The notes under the pieces were generated by a model. It saw only the letters and a program-made list of their open reading frames with translations. It had not been told where the DNA came from and searched no databases. From NCBI GenBank assembly GCA_017416855.1, contig JAFQAZ010000030.1:1-64000 (forward strand): a DNA stretch of 64,000 bases, in the 5' to 3' direction. How positions within the stretch are numbered: the stretch's first letter is position 1; each line of letters starts with the position of its first letter. Positions 46,161 through 54,695 of the stretch are shown one piece after another. The stretch is from Clostridia bacterium (GTDB lineage Bacteria; Bacillota; Clostridia; UBA1381; UBA9506). The translations under genes were made by a program, and so were the position numbers.

Positions 46161-47873
46161 ATGTTTAAAAGAATGATAGGTATTTTTCTAATTTCAATCA
46201 TGTTAATGGTGAGCGCAATGCCGGTTGTTATGGCGGCAGAAAATCCAACCCTGACATTAGAACAGTTGGTTGCACCTACCAATGAAGGGGGTACTGCGAG
46301 AGCTTTTTGCAAAAATGACAACTATATGTTTGTCAGCTACGGCACTTGGGTTGAGGTTTATAGTTATGACAAGGATGACCCAACGAAACAGCCTGAGTAT
46401 CTGACCAAAGTAACATATACCAGTAAGCGTGATAGCTTTGAAATTCCCATGATTGCTTATGATATAGAGACTGTTGGCAATGATTATCTGGCTATTGCTT
46501 TTTGCAGACCGGATGGAAAAGTTGACTACTACGGCTATTCCAGATTGGTTATATGTGATGTGAGAAGTATACAAAAAGATCAGGTTCTCACTTGTTCTGC
46601 TCTTGTAAAACTCAGAGACTTTACTGTTGGTTGTTATTTGAATGTTGTTGGTAATATGCTGTATATGTTAGAATGGCAGGATAGAACGGATAACGTTGAT
46701 GATTCAGCCTATCTCTGGAGTTTTGATGTGCGAGAAGCAGTTATTATTGCAAATAAAAATGGACAGAACTATAATTGGGAAATCGACAGAGATAAACAAA
46801 ATACAGCTCTTGACTACAATGTGATTACAGATTATGGGTATGGTAGGATTACTTATGGTACGGCTGCTGAAGGTGGAGAAGGTATAGCAGCCTATATGGA
46901 TGGCAATTACCTTTATTTTGTGCAGAAAGCTCGACTTTCGGTATATGATGTTACGGATAGAAAAAATGTGATCAAAAAGGGCTTTGTAGCGTTAGACGGA
47001 ACGAATAAATATAGCTTTGCCGATGTAGCAGCGAAGGATGATTATGTGTTTGTTGGTTTGGGCGATGCAAGTAAGGGTATTTTCGTGTTTGATGTCAGTC
47101 AGACAAAGGCACAAGGTACTTCCTCAGGCATGTATAGCGATACCATTGATACAGAAACTACCTTGGTGGCACCGACTTATATTGAAGATATATACGTTCC
47201 CTATGTGGGAGCTGCTAAGCTGTGTAACAAGGTTATGGTTAATGGTGACTACTTGTATGTTTCGTGGCCACAGATTCATCGGTTGATTGTGTATGATATT
47301 TCTGATATGTCTCAGTTTAACTTTACTCATGAAAACCTGTTGGACGGCATTGTTACAGAACTTGATCTCAAGGTGTTATTGGATGATAAACACGCAAATA
47401 GTGTTAGCGATGCAAATACGCAAGGTGCAGAAAAAGTTTTCAATGGCGGCGGTTTCCGTGATATGCTGTTAGATGGCGATGAGTTATATTTCACCGATAC
47501 TGCCTATGGCATCAGACGGGCAAAACTCTCTCCCTCTGAACAGCTGGGTGCTCTCTCTGTTACGGATGGAACAACAGCTTTGGAAGTTTTGGCAGACGGT
47601 AACTTGAAGAGTGAAATTACCATTACAAATTCCTCCTCAAAACCATATACCGGCGTGTTGATTCTTGCCTATTATAAGAATGGTGCACTGGAGGATGTTG
47701 AAACAACACCGATTAACATTCCTGCCGGCGAAATGGATTATAAAGTAACAACGGAAGAAGCTGTGGTAGTTTCCGGTGCAGTTAAGGGTGACTATGTGAA
47801 GGCTATGCTTTGGTCTGATGTTTCAAGTTCACTGATTCCTCTTGTTCAGGGTGTCACCATAGAAAAAAACTAA
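46161..47873 (+). CDS. Secreted beta-propeller protein without anchor, 570 aa
   Basis: Starts at ATG 46161, 7 bases after AGGAGG; an in-frame extension to 46077 would overlap the previous gene. A signal peptide (about 1-27) is followed by a propeller domain that is a clear paralogue of the N-terminal half of the protein at 35541, sharing VEVYSYDKDD, NDYLAIAFCRPD and GDYLYVSWP. The last 100 residues form a beta-sandwich. It has no SLH or cohesin part. It may be a soluble partner, a glycan-binding protein or a product of duplication followed by loss of the anchor. Confidence 0.8.
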   Translation: MFKRMIGIFLISIMLMVSAMPVVMAAENPTLTLEQLVAPTNEGGTARAFCKNDNYMFVSYGTWVEVYSYDKDDPTKQPEYLTKVTYTSKRDSFEIPMIAYDIETVGNDYLAIAFCRPDGKVDYYGYSRLVICDVRSIQKDQVLTCSALVKLRDFTVGCYLNVVGNMLYMLEWQDRTDNVDDSAYLWSFDVREAVIIANKNGQNYNWEIDRDKQNTALDYNVITDYGYGRITYGTAAEGGEGIAAYMDGNYLYFVQKARLSVYDVTDRKNVIKKGFVALDGTNKYSFADVAAKDDYVFVGLGDASKGIFVFDVSQTKAQGTSSGMYSDTIDTETTLVAPTYIEDIYVPYVGAAKLCNKVMVNGDYLYVSWPQIHRLIVYDISDMSQFNFTHENLLDGIVTELDLKVLLDDKHANSVSDANTQGAEKVFNGGGFRDMLLDGDELYFTDTAYGIRRAKLSPSEQLGALSVTDGTTALEVLADGNLKSEITITNSSSKPYTGVLILAYYKNGALEDVETTPINIPAGEMDYKVTTEEAVVVSGAVKGDYVKAMLWSDVSSSLIPLVQGVTIEKN

Positions 47874-47896
47874 GTTCTGACTAAGGAGTGAAAAAA

Positions 47897-48895
47897 ATGC
47901 TTTGGATACTGCATGTTATGCTGGGCGCCCAGGAGTGGGGTTGGGAGGATGAAGACCCAAGAACCATACAGTTTGATGATGAAGCCTGGGATATTATCAT
48001 AAAAGAATGCCATGAAAACGGCATTAATGCCATTTTGCTTGATGTAGGTGAAGGTGTTCAATATCCAAGTCACCCCGAGTTGGCACGGCCCGGTTCATGG
48101 CCTGTCGAAAGAGTACACAAAGAAGTCAAAAGACTGAAAGAATTAGGCATTGCGTTAATTCCCTTTGTGAACTTTTCGGCTACCCACCATCACTGGCTGG
48201 GTGATTATGCAAAAATGATGTCCACAGAGCCTTACTATAAGGTTTGTCGGGAACTAATTCAAGACACCTATGAGATGTTTGGCAAACCGCCCTACATCAT
48301 GCTGGGTATGGATGAAGAGGATAATACTTTCTGTTTGCGTAATATGAAAGGACTTGTATCCATGCGTCGTGGTAAGCTGTTCTGGCACGATTTGCAGTTT
48401 TTATGCGATTGTGTACGTGAAACAGGAGCATCACCCTGGATTGCTGCTGACCATTTAATTAAGTTTCCTGAAGAGTTCAGAAAAAATGTCAGCACAGAAG
48501 ATATTACCCTGATTCCCTGGCACTATATGGCTGTTAAAAAGGAACATTATTCGCGCATTGATTCCCTGCCTATGTATAAAGAGTTTTATAGTCAAGAACC
48601 CCTTTGCTATATGAACTTAACCTATGTTGAGGATGATGCCTACTTTGTGAATTTTATGAAGCAGGTTAAACCGGGTGCAGAATATGGGTATAATATGATT
48701 CCTATGGTTTCAACTTATAATAAGTGTGAATATTGTACCGATGACCATATGGACTATTTCTGGAATAACATACCAAGAGAACGGTTTAAGGGTTTTTCAA
48801 CAGCGCCCTGGGTATATACCACCATGGAATATGTAGATGAAATTGTGCGTAGCATTCATTTATTAAGAGAAGCACGGGAGAAATATTGTAAGTAG
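47897..48895 (+). CDS. Putative TIM-barrel glycoside hydrolase-like protein
   Basis: 332 residues from ATG 47897, behind TAAGGAG; an in-frame GTG at 47888 is less likely. No signal peptide, so probably cytoplasmic. The pattern of strands (GINAILLDVGEG, GIALIPFVNFSATHHHWLG, PYIMLGMDEED, SPWIAADHLI, DITLIPWHYM) is that of a (beta/alpha)8 barrel with conserved acidic residues at strand ends. I do not recognise the exact family. MDEED near residue 140 and the His-rich THHHW could be active-site parts. It could hydrolyse an imported oligosaccharide. Confidence 0.6.
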   Translation: MLWILHVMLGAQEWGWEDEDPRTIQFDDEAWDIIIKECHENGINAILLDVGEGVQYPSHPELARPGSWPVERVHKEVKRLKELGIALIPFVNFSATHHHWLGDYAKMMSTEPYYKVCRELIQDTYEMFGKPPYIMLGMDEEDNTFCLRNMKGLVSMRRGKLFWHDLQFLCDCVRETGASPWIAADHLIKFPEEFRKNVSTEDITLIPWHYMAVKKEHYSRIDSLPMYKEFYSQEPLCYMNLTYVEDDAYFVNFMKQVKPGAEYGYNMIPMVSTYNKCEYCTDDHMDYFWNNIPRERFKGFSTAPWVYTTMEYVDEIVRSIHLLREAREKYCK

Positions 48896-48925
48896 ATATT
48901 TAAAAGTTCATAGTTTCACTACATA

Positions 48926-48964
48926 GAGTGTTGTGGGGAGGTGCTTTTTCTGCGCATCCCCACA
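48926..48964 (+). other. Hairpin in the gap before the acyltransferase-like gene
   Basis: GTGGGGA and TCCCCAC, extended by GTGC/GCGC, form a stem. There is no T-run, so it is not a clear terminator. It may protect or attenuate the following transcript. Confidence 0.4.
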
Positions 48965-48988
48965 TTGCTTTAATAAGGAGAAAGAGTC

Positions 48989-49882
48989 ATGGAAAAGATT
49001 AAGAGTCTGATGAATAGGATAGGGGTAAGCGAAGAAGCACAGTCTGATGTTTTAAATTCATATCAATGTCTTTCTGAAAAAGGTGACATAAAAGAACTGA
49101 AAGAAACTTCTAAAAAAATAATGGAAGATTTTAACAAAGAAGAATATCTTTTGTTTTTAGGAAGAATTAATGCGGCGGATAATAAATCAAAGGTACACCC
49201 CTATATGGTTGCCTGCATTTTTATTTTGCTCTGTGCAACATATCTGGAAAATCTTTTTGTTAAAAGAGGCATAGATAAAAAAATATACATTGACAGCATC
49301 TCAGATATTTGGTGCAAAATGGAAGAGTGTAAAAAACTTTATAATGTATGGGGGATTTTTGCATCAACCTGGTTTTGGGGTCTTTTTGCTATGGAAATAT
49401 TTAAGCTTGGAAGACTTCAGTTTCAAACAGCGCATGTGTGGTTTGATGAATGTGAAACAATAAATGTGAAACAGGGCGACAACGCTCTTTTTATTCATAT
49501 ACCATCTGATGGTGCGCTTTCGCCTGAAGAGGTTGTTGCATCGCTTAAAGATGCATATGCTTTTTTTGAATGTAAAGGTAATGTGCCCTTTTTTCTGCAT
49601 TCGTGGCTTACGCAACCGGGGAATGAGAATATTTTTCCCAAAGGATCCAATTTAAGATGGCTTTATGAACAATTTACTATTTTTAAGTTTGAAGATGATA
49701 ATTTCAGAGATTGCTGGCGAATTTTCAATGTGGAGTATAACGGCAATCCCGATAGTTTGCCTCAAGAAACACGTTTACAAAAAAATATAGTATCCTATCT
49801 TAAAAACGGCGGAAGGATGGGATGCGGTTATGGGGTACTCTTATTTGACGGAAAAAATATTTTTAAACCGGAAATCTGCTAA
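48989..49882 (+). CDS. Acyltransferase-domain-like protein (DUF5596-like)
   Basis: 297 residues behind AAGGAG. The N-terminal half is helical, with two moderately hydrophobic segments (VACIFILLCATYL, FASTWFWGLFAMEIF). The C-terminal half has GRLQFQTAHVWF, ALFIHIPSDGALSPEEV and FFLHSWLTQPGN, which resemble the GNAT-like acyltransferase-domain families that carry HIPxxGPL-type motifs. The assignment is by resemblance only. It stands between hydrolase genes and a terminator, and may add or remove an acyl group on sugar intermediates. Confidence 0.5.
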   Translation: MEKIKSLMNRIGVSEEAQSDVLNSYQCLSEKGDIKELKETSKKIMEDFNKEEYLLFLGRINAADNKSKVHPYMVACIFILLCATYLENLFVKRGIDKKIYIDSISDIWCKMEECKKLYNVWGIFASTWFWGLFAMEIFKLGRLQFQTAHVWFDECETINVKQGDNALFIHIPSDGALSPEEVVASLKDAYAFFECKGNVPFFLHSWLTQPGNENIFPKGSNLRWLYEQFTIFKFEDDNFRDCWRIFNVEYNGNPDSLPQETRLQKNIVSYLKNGGRMGCGYGVLLFDGKNIFKPEIC

Positions 49883-49932
49883 TGTATATGACAAGACAGT
49901 TAAGGTTTTGCTTGTGTTGTAAATGGTAAAGA

Positions 49933-49962
49933 GAAGGCAGTAGCAAAGTTGCTACTGCCTTC
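49933..49962. terminator. Bidirectional terminator
   Basis: GAAGGCAGTAGCAA and TTGCTACTGCCTTC form a perfect 14-bp stem with a 2-base spacer (an effective tetraloop). It separates two convergent genes. Confidence 0.88.
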
Positions 49963-49976
49963 TTTAAGGGTTCGTT

Positions 49977-50774
49977 TCAATATTGTTTTAGTCTTTCAAA
50001 AGCCATTGCGGCTTCGATTTCGTTTATTTCTTCACAAATTACGGGAATATCCAGTTTATATTCTTTCATTTTATTGAAAATTAATTTATAATTCAATAAT
50101 CCCTTGCCGGGGTGGGCAGATTTTATTTCGTTATTTTCCACAATAAAGTCTTTTGCATGAATAACAGCAATTTTATTCGCCAATAGGTCAAATATAGTGT
50201 TAATCATTTCGTCTTGTTTGTTGTAATTCTCTACTGTAATTAAATTACAAGGGTCGAAAATAACTTTAATATGATCAGAGTGAATGTCCTGCATTAAACG
50301 TGCCATTATTTCCGGTGTGTTAATCACAAAGCAATGAACGCCTTCAATACCAATGGTCACATTGTATTTTTCTGCTTCAGCTACAAGGATTTTTATGGTA
50401 GCTAAAAGATGCTGATATGCTTCTTCAGAATGAGTTTTACCTTCTATGTAAGTCCCGGTTTCTGTTCCAATGACAAGTGGCTTTAAAATGCTTGCATATT
50501 GGATTTTTTCTAAAAATTTGTTTATATAGGTGCTTAAAAGAATTTCATCCGGTTCCGAGGGGTTAATATAACTGCCTAACACGGCAATTTTTGTCCCTGC
50601 TAACTCTTCTTTCAGCGAAATTGCATATTCTTCTGAAAACTGACCGTATTCATAATTTTCAATACTTTTTTCCAAAACAAGCTGAAGAAAATCAATTCCG
50701 ACTTCTTTGCAACGTAGGCTAATGTTTTTTAAACCTTGAGCCTGTACATCATGTCCGCGGATGCCTTTTTTCAT
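49977..50774 (-). CDS. Sugar phosphate isomerase/epimerase-like protein (xylose isomerase-type barrel)
   Basis: 265 residues. Strands of an AP-endonuclease-2/xylose isomerase-like TIM barrel are visible: IAVLGSYINP, IGIEGVHCF (Glu near 150), VIFDPCNLI (Asp), AVIHAKDFIV (His) and VICEEIN. These Glu, Asp and His residues form the usual divalent metal site. Cytoplasmic. Proteins of this group isomerise or epimerise sugars or inositols, suiting the last steps of the island's pathway. It is read opposite to the 50985 operon, and both start from the same intergenic region. Confidence 0.83.
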   Translation of the reverse strand: MKKGIRGHDVQAQGLKNISLRCKEVGIDFLQLVLEKSIENYEYGQFSEEYAISLKEELAGTKIAVLGSYINPSEPDEILLSTYINKFLEKIQYASILKPLVIGTETGTYIEGKTHSEEAYQHLLATIKILVAEAEKYNVTIGIEGVHCFVINTPEIMARLMQDIHSDHIKVIFDPCNLITVENYNKQDEMINTIFDLLANKIAVIHAKDFIVENNEIKSAHPGKGLLNYKLIFNKMKEYKLDIPVICEEINEIEAAMAFERLKQY

Positions 50775-50887
50775 TATCCTTTACCTCTTTGTATAATTTT
50801 TATATACTTATTATACTACAAATCATATATTAAGGCAATTTGTTATTTTCCTATAAAACTCTTTATATTAAAGATGATTTAAAAAAT

Positions 50888-50940
50888 GTGACTTACTGTA
50901 AAAACTGTCCCTTTAATGCGACTTAAGTCTCCGTTATAAT
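50888..50940 (+). promoter_or_regulatory. Island promoter C: GTGAC-type tandem sites plus -10
   Basis: GTGACTT at 50888, GTCCCTT at 50907 and a consensus TATAAT at 50935. Spacings are 19 and 28 bp as at the other three promoters. The -35 region (TTTAAT) is poor, as expected for an activator-dependent promoter. It drives the hydrolase operon beginning at 50985. Confidence 0.8.
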
Positions 50941-50984
50941 ATGTATAGTTTTAAAATTCTATTTCCAGGAAAAGGGGTCACCTC

Positions 50985-52655
50985 ATGCATGAAAAATTAG
51001 AAATAGCCTATCAAAATGCAATGAAATTTATTGAAGATTTATATGATTCTGAGTTTCATGCTATGCGTCAATTGGTTACAAGAACAGATAATAAAGGGCA
51101 GAAGGTTACGGTGTGGTTTCATCAAACGCGTCACTCTTTTGCATATGCAAATTTACTTTTAAAACACGGACAGACAGAAGAGGCTATTAAAATAATTGAA
51201 AAAAATCTTTTGCTTCAAGAAAAGGACAAGAACCATCCTTATTATGGTTTATGGCCTTATTTTCATGAAGAACCTCTTGATAAAATGAAAGTTGTTGATG
51301 AAAACTGGGCAGCTTTTTGTAGCAATCATCTATTGCAGAGCGTAATTAGATATGGTGAAAAATTGCCTGAAAGTTTACATACAAAAATTAAAGAGGCTAT
51401 TCGTGCGGCACTTGTTTCAATTGAAAAAAGGGATATAACCCCTGCTTACACCAATGTTTCTGTTCTTGATTTTACCGTTACACTGATTGCGGGTGAATAT
51501 TATGAATGGTGTCATGCCATAGAGTACGGCAAAGAGAAGTTGATAGAGGCTTGTGATTACTTAAAGAAAACAGGTGGTTTTTCTGAATATAACAGTTCGA
51601 ACTATATTAAGGTTGTTTTGGACGAACTGGATTTGTTATATGGCTTTACTAAAATTGAGGAAATTAAGCCGTATATTCTTGAAATGTTAGATTATGGTTG
51701 GAAAACAGTGGCAGAGCATTATCACAAAAAAACAAATCAATTCTGTGCTCCGCAAGCAAGAAGCTACACCACGATTCTAAAAAAGAGTCGCGCAGGGTGG
51801 TTGAAAATTGCTTCAGGCCGTGAGAATGATTTACATGAGAATGATTGGCTGACATTGCTGCATGTGGATGGAACATTGGATTCGACCTGTCCTGAAAAAT
51901 ATCTGGAATATTTTAAGAAACCAAGAACAGCTATGCACAGAGAGGTATTTTGTAAGGGGACGAATTGGCTCCCTAAGCAGGAGGCAAGCTGGTATATAAC
52001 ACCGGATTATTGCATAGGCTCCTTTTCGATGTCTGATTTGTGGTCCCAGAGACGGGCGTTAACAGCCTACTGGGGCACAGAGCAGGATATACGGTATTTG
52101 AATGTTAGAATGTTACTGAATGGAGAGGACTTTGCAAGTGGCCTAATTCATACAGTGCAGGAAGAAAATGCATTGATGGGTATCGCAAATTTTATGTATA
52201 ATGGTGGTAATACGCACATTGTCCTTGATCGTATTGATGGAAAAATTCATGTTAAGGATCTGCGTTTTAGATTTGAAATTCAAACAAATAATGCAGAATT
52301 AAAAGAAAATGAAGGTTGTTATACATATAATGATGAATATTTGTCACTAAGCCTCAACCTTTTAAAAGGGATGTTTGATGGGAAAAATGCAGAAACGAAA
52401 GTTACAAAAGCAGATGATAAAATATGTATTGATGTCATTTTTTATAGCGGTGATAAAGTACTGGATTTAAGAACCATTGAAGAAACTTTTTGTGCCTTTT
52501 CTCTTCACATCGGAGAGGGAGAAGCATTTAAAAACACTAATGTCATGGTTGATAACGACCATGTTAACCTTTCAGGGGCGTGGAAAGGCAAACAACATAC
52601 ACTTTCAGTAAGTAGCCGGCCGTGTTCAAAAGAACAGATTGGTATTATGTATTGA
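50985..52655 (+). CDS. Putative (alpha/alpha)n-toroid lyase or hydrolase, 556 aa
   Basis: Starts behind AAAAGGGG. No signal peptide, so probably cytoplasmic. Residues 1-310 are helical, with conserved aromatic and acidic positions (YYGLWPYFHEEPLDKM, DENWAAFCSNHLL, GEYYEWCHAIEYG); residues 320-556 are beta-rich (GSFSMSDLWSQRRALTAYWG and following, quoted in part). A helical toroid plus beta-sandwich is the layout of heparinase II/III-type and related polysaccharide lyases. The family is not recognised. It is followed at once by a GH105/GH88-type enzyme, which acts on products of lyases, strengthening a lyase assignment. Confidence 0.55.
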   Translation: MHEKLEIAYQNAMKFIEDLYDSEFHAMRQLVTRTDNKGQKVTVWFHQTRHSFAYANLLLKHGQTEEAIKIIEKNLLLQEKDKNHPYYGLWPYFHEEPLDKMKVVDENWAAFCSNHLLQSVIRYGEKLPESLHTKIKEAIRAALVSIEKRDITPAYTNVSVLDFTVTLIAGEYYEWCHAIEYGKEKLIEACDYLKKTGGFSEYNSSNYIKVVLDELDLLYGFTKIEEIKPYILEMLDYGWKTVAEHYHKKTNQFCAPQARSYTTILKKSRAGWLKIASGRENDLHENDWLTLLHVDGTLDSTCPEKYLEYFKKPRTAMHREVFCKGTNWLPKQEASWYITPDYCIGSFSMSDLWSQRRALTAYWGTEQDIRYLNVRMLLNGEDFASGLIHTVQEENALMGIANFMYNGGNTHIVLDRIDGKIHVKDLRFRFEIQTNNAELKENEGCYTYNDEYLSLSLNLLKGMFDGKNAETKVTKADDKICIDVIFYSGDKVLDLRTIEETFCAFSLHIGEGEAFKNTNVMVDNDHVNLSGAWKGKQHTLSVSSRPCSKEQIGIMY

Positions 52656-52703
52656 GTAAAACAGAAAGATAAATTTATTATAAAAAGGAAAGGAATGTTA
52701 AGG

Positions 52704-53765
52704 ATGAATAAACAGGAACTCTATGATTTAATTGACAAGGTTGCCGACTGCATGATGCATTTGGATGCAGGTGATTTTAAGGAGGTTTGTCCGGTCAGCA
52801 ACATTGATATTGACAAATGGGAATGGCCTCAGGGACTTGGTATGTATGCGTTATACCGCTACTATAAAATTAGCGGACGTGATGAGATTTTACAATGGCT
52901 TTTAGCTTGGTATGATCGCCATTTGGAAAAAGGATTACCGGCTAAAAATATTAATACAACCGTACCACTTTTAGCACTTAGTTATCTATATGAACACAAG
53001 CCGAATCCTAAATATTTGGAGGTTATTGGTGAGTGGGCAGAGGCTATTATGCATGAATTTCCCCGGACAGAAGAGGGCGGGTTTCAGCATTCCGGCAGTG
53101 GTATTGATTATCTGTATGGCCAGCTTTGGGATGATACGTTAGTAATGACCGGTTTGTTTTTGGGCAGAGCCGGTATGTTACTGAATAAAAAAGAGTATAT
53201 TGTTGAATGTGAACGACAGTTTTTAGTGCATGCCAAGTATTTGTGTAATGTGAAAAATGGTCTCTGGTACCATGGCTGGACTTTCGGCGGAAGACATAAC
53301 TTTTCAGAAGCTTTTTGGGGACGTGGAAATTGCTGGATTAGCTTTGCCATAGCTGATTTACTGGATTTTGAGGGTATCAGCGAGTCGGTCAGACTATATT
53401 TACAGGGTGTTTTATATGCTCAGGTTAAAACCTTAAAGGAATATCAAGCGGAAAATGGTATGTGGCATACGTTATTAGATGACCCAGACACATATGTAGA
53501 GTCATCAGCTACTGCTGGTATTGGCTATGGTATTTTAAAGGGTGTGCGTATGGGATATCTGCCTGAAGAATACAGAGAAGTTGGTAAAAAAGCCGTACAG
53601 GGCATTTGTGAAAGAATCACGGAAAAAGGCGCGGTTTTAGATGTTTCTTACGGTACGAATGTGGGTGAAAGCTTAGAGGATTATAAAGAGATTCCTCTTT
53701 GTGTCATGCCTTATGGTCAGGCTTTGACCATCTTGTTGCTTACCGAAGCAGAGTTTGTGCTTTGA
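52704..53765 (+). CDS. Unsaturated rhamnogalacturonyl/glucuronyl hydrolase-like (GH105/GH88)
   Basis: 353 residues from ATG 52704, 9 bases after AAAGGA; ATG 52695 is too close. The (alpha/alpha)6 barrel has motifs WPQGLGMYALYRYY, IDYLYGQLWDDTLVMTG, FWGRGNCWISFAI and MWHTLLDDPDTYVESSATA, typical of YteR-like GH105 and related GH88. The Asp residues in WDDT and in the DDP segment are candidate catalytic positions. It removes the 4,5-unsaturated uronic acid left by lyases. Cytoplasmic. It implies that the imported oligosaccharide comes from a lyase-cleaved, uronate-containing polymer. Confidence 0.87.
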   Translation: MNKQELYDLIDKVADCMMHLDAGDFKEVCPVSNIDIDKWEWPQGLGMYALYRYYKISGRDEILQWLLAWYDRHLEKGLPAKNINTTVPLLALSYLYEHKPNPKYLEVIGEWAEAIMHEFPRTEEGGFQHSGSGIDYLYGQLWDDTLVMTGLFLGRAGMLLNKKEYIVECERQFLVHAKYLCNVKNGLWYHGWTFGGRHNFSEAFWGRGNCWISFAIADLLDFEGISESVRLYLQGVLYAQVKTLKEYQAENGMWHTLLDDPDTYVESSATAGIGYGILKGVRMGYLPEEYREVGKKAVQGICERITEKGAVLDVSYGTNVGESLEDYKEIPLCVMPYGQALTILLLTEAEFVL

Positions 53766-53790
53766 ACGCATTGATGAAAGGTGATAGAAA

Positions 53791-54636
53791 ATGAAAATTA
53801 AATTTTTGGGAACAGCGGCGGCAGAAGGAATCCCCGGAATTTTTTGTGAATGTGAAACTTGTGAAATGGCAAGACAAAAGAAAGGACGTTTCATAAGAAC
53901 AAGAAGTCAAAGTATTATTGATGATAAAATTTTGATTGATTTTCCATCAGATACATATTATCACGTTCTTTCCCATGGTTTAGACTTGACAAAGGTTCAT
54001 ACGATGATTATTACGCACAATCATTTTGATCACCTGTATCCGGATGAACTCAATATGAGAAGCAGCGGTTATTCTTATCTGAAAGAAAAAAGTTCTCTTA
54101 ATATTTATGGAACTGATGCCACTTTGGATGCGATCAGAAATCGTTGCAGTGAAAATATTTTGCAAGCGATGCTTTCTGTAAACGATTTGACTTTAAACAG
54201 AATTGAAATGTTTACACCCTTTGAGGCAGAAGGATACAAAATAACAGCGTTAAAGGCTACGCATCGTGCTCCGGACTCTGTTTTTTACATGATTGAAAAA
54301 GACGGAAAAGCGATTCTGTATGCCCACGACACTAACTACTTTGATGAGTGCGTCTGGGATTATTTTGAGAAAAATAATGTATATTTTAATCTTGTTTCTT
54401 TAGATTGTACAGAAGCCAATATTGAAGAAATGGGTTATGTTGGTCATATGAATTTAAATGATAATCTTAAGGTGAAAGAAAGACTTAGCGCTATGAAATG
54501 TGCTGATGAAAAGACAATTTTCGTAAGTAACCACTTTTCTCATAGTGGTAAAGATGTTTCATATGATATATTTAAAAGCATTGCGGAAGAGAAGGGCTTT
54601 CTAACATCTTATGATGGTTTGGAAGTTAGTTTTTAG
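53791..54636 (+). CDS. MBL-fold metallo-hydrolase
   Basis: 281 residues behind GAAAGGTG. The metal-binding HxHxDH motif is THNHFDH (near 72), and later His/Asp ligands appear in YAHDTNYFDE and SNHFSHSG. MKIKFLGTAAAEGIPG is the first strand of PhnP/PqsE-like phosphodiesterases; CECETCEMARQKKGR carries Cys residues typical of PhnP-type zinc sites. Cytoplasmic. It may open a cyclic phosphate, lactone or ester of a sugar intermediate. It is the third gene of the promoter C operon. Confidence 0.82.
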   Translation: MKIKFLGTAAAEGIPGIFCECETCEMARQKKGRFIRTRSQSIIDDKILIDFPSDTYYHVLSHGLDLTKVHTMIITHNHFDHLYPDELNMRSSGYSYLKEKSSLNIYGTDATLDAIRNRCSENILQAMLSVNDLTLNRIEMFTPFEAEGYKITALKATHRAPDSVFYMIEKDGKAILYAHDTNYFDECVWDYFEKNNVYFNLVSLDCTEANIEEMGYVGHMNLNDNLKVKERLSAMKCADEKTIFVSNHFSHSGKDVSYDIFKSIAEEKGFLTSYDGLEVSF

Positions 54637-54695
54637 AGAAAAGGAGACAATGAGAATAATCACTAAACGTAAAATTGATTGTAAGGAGAATTCCC

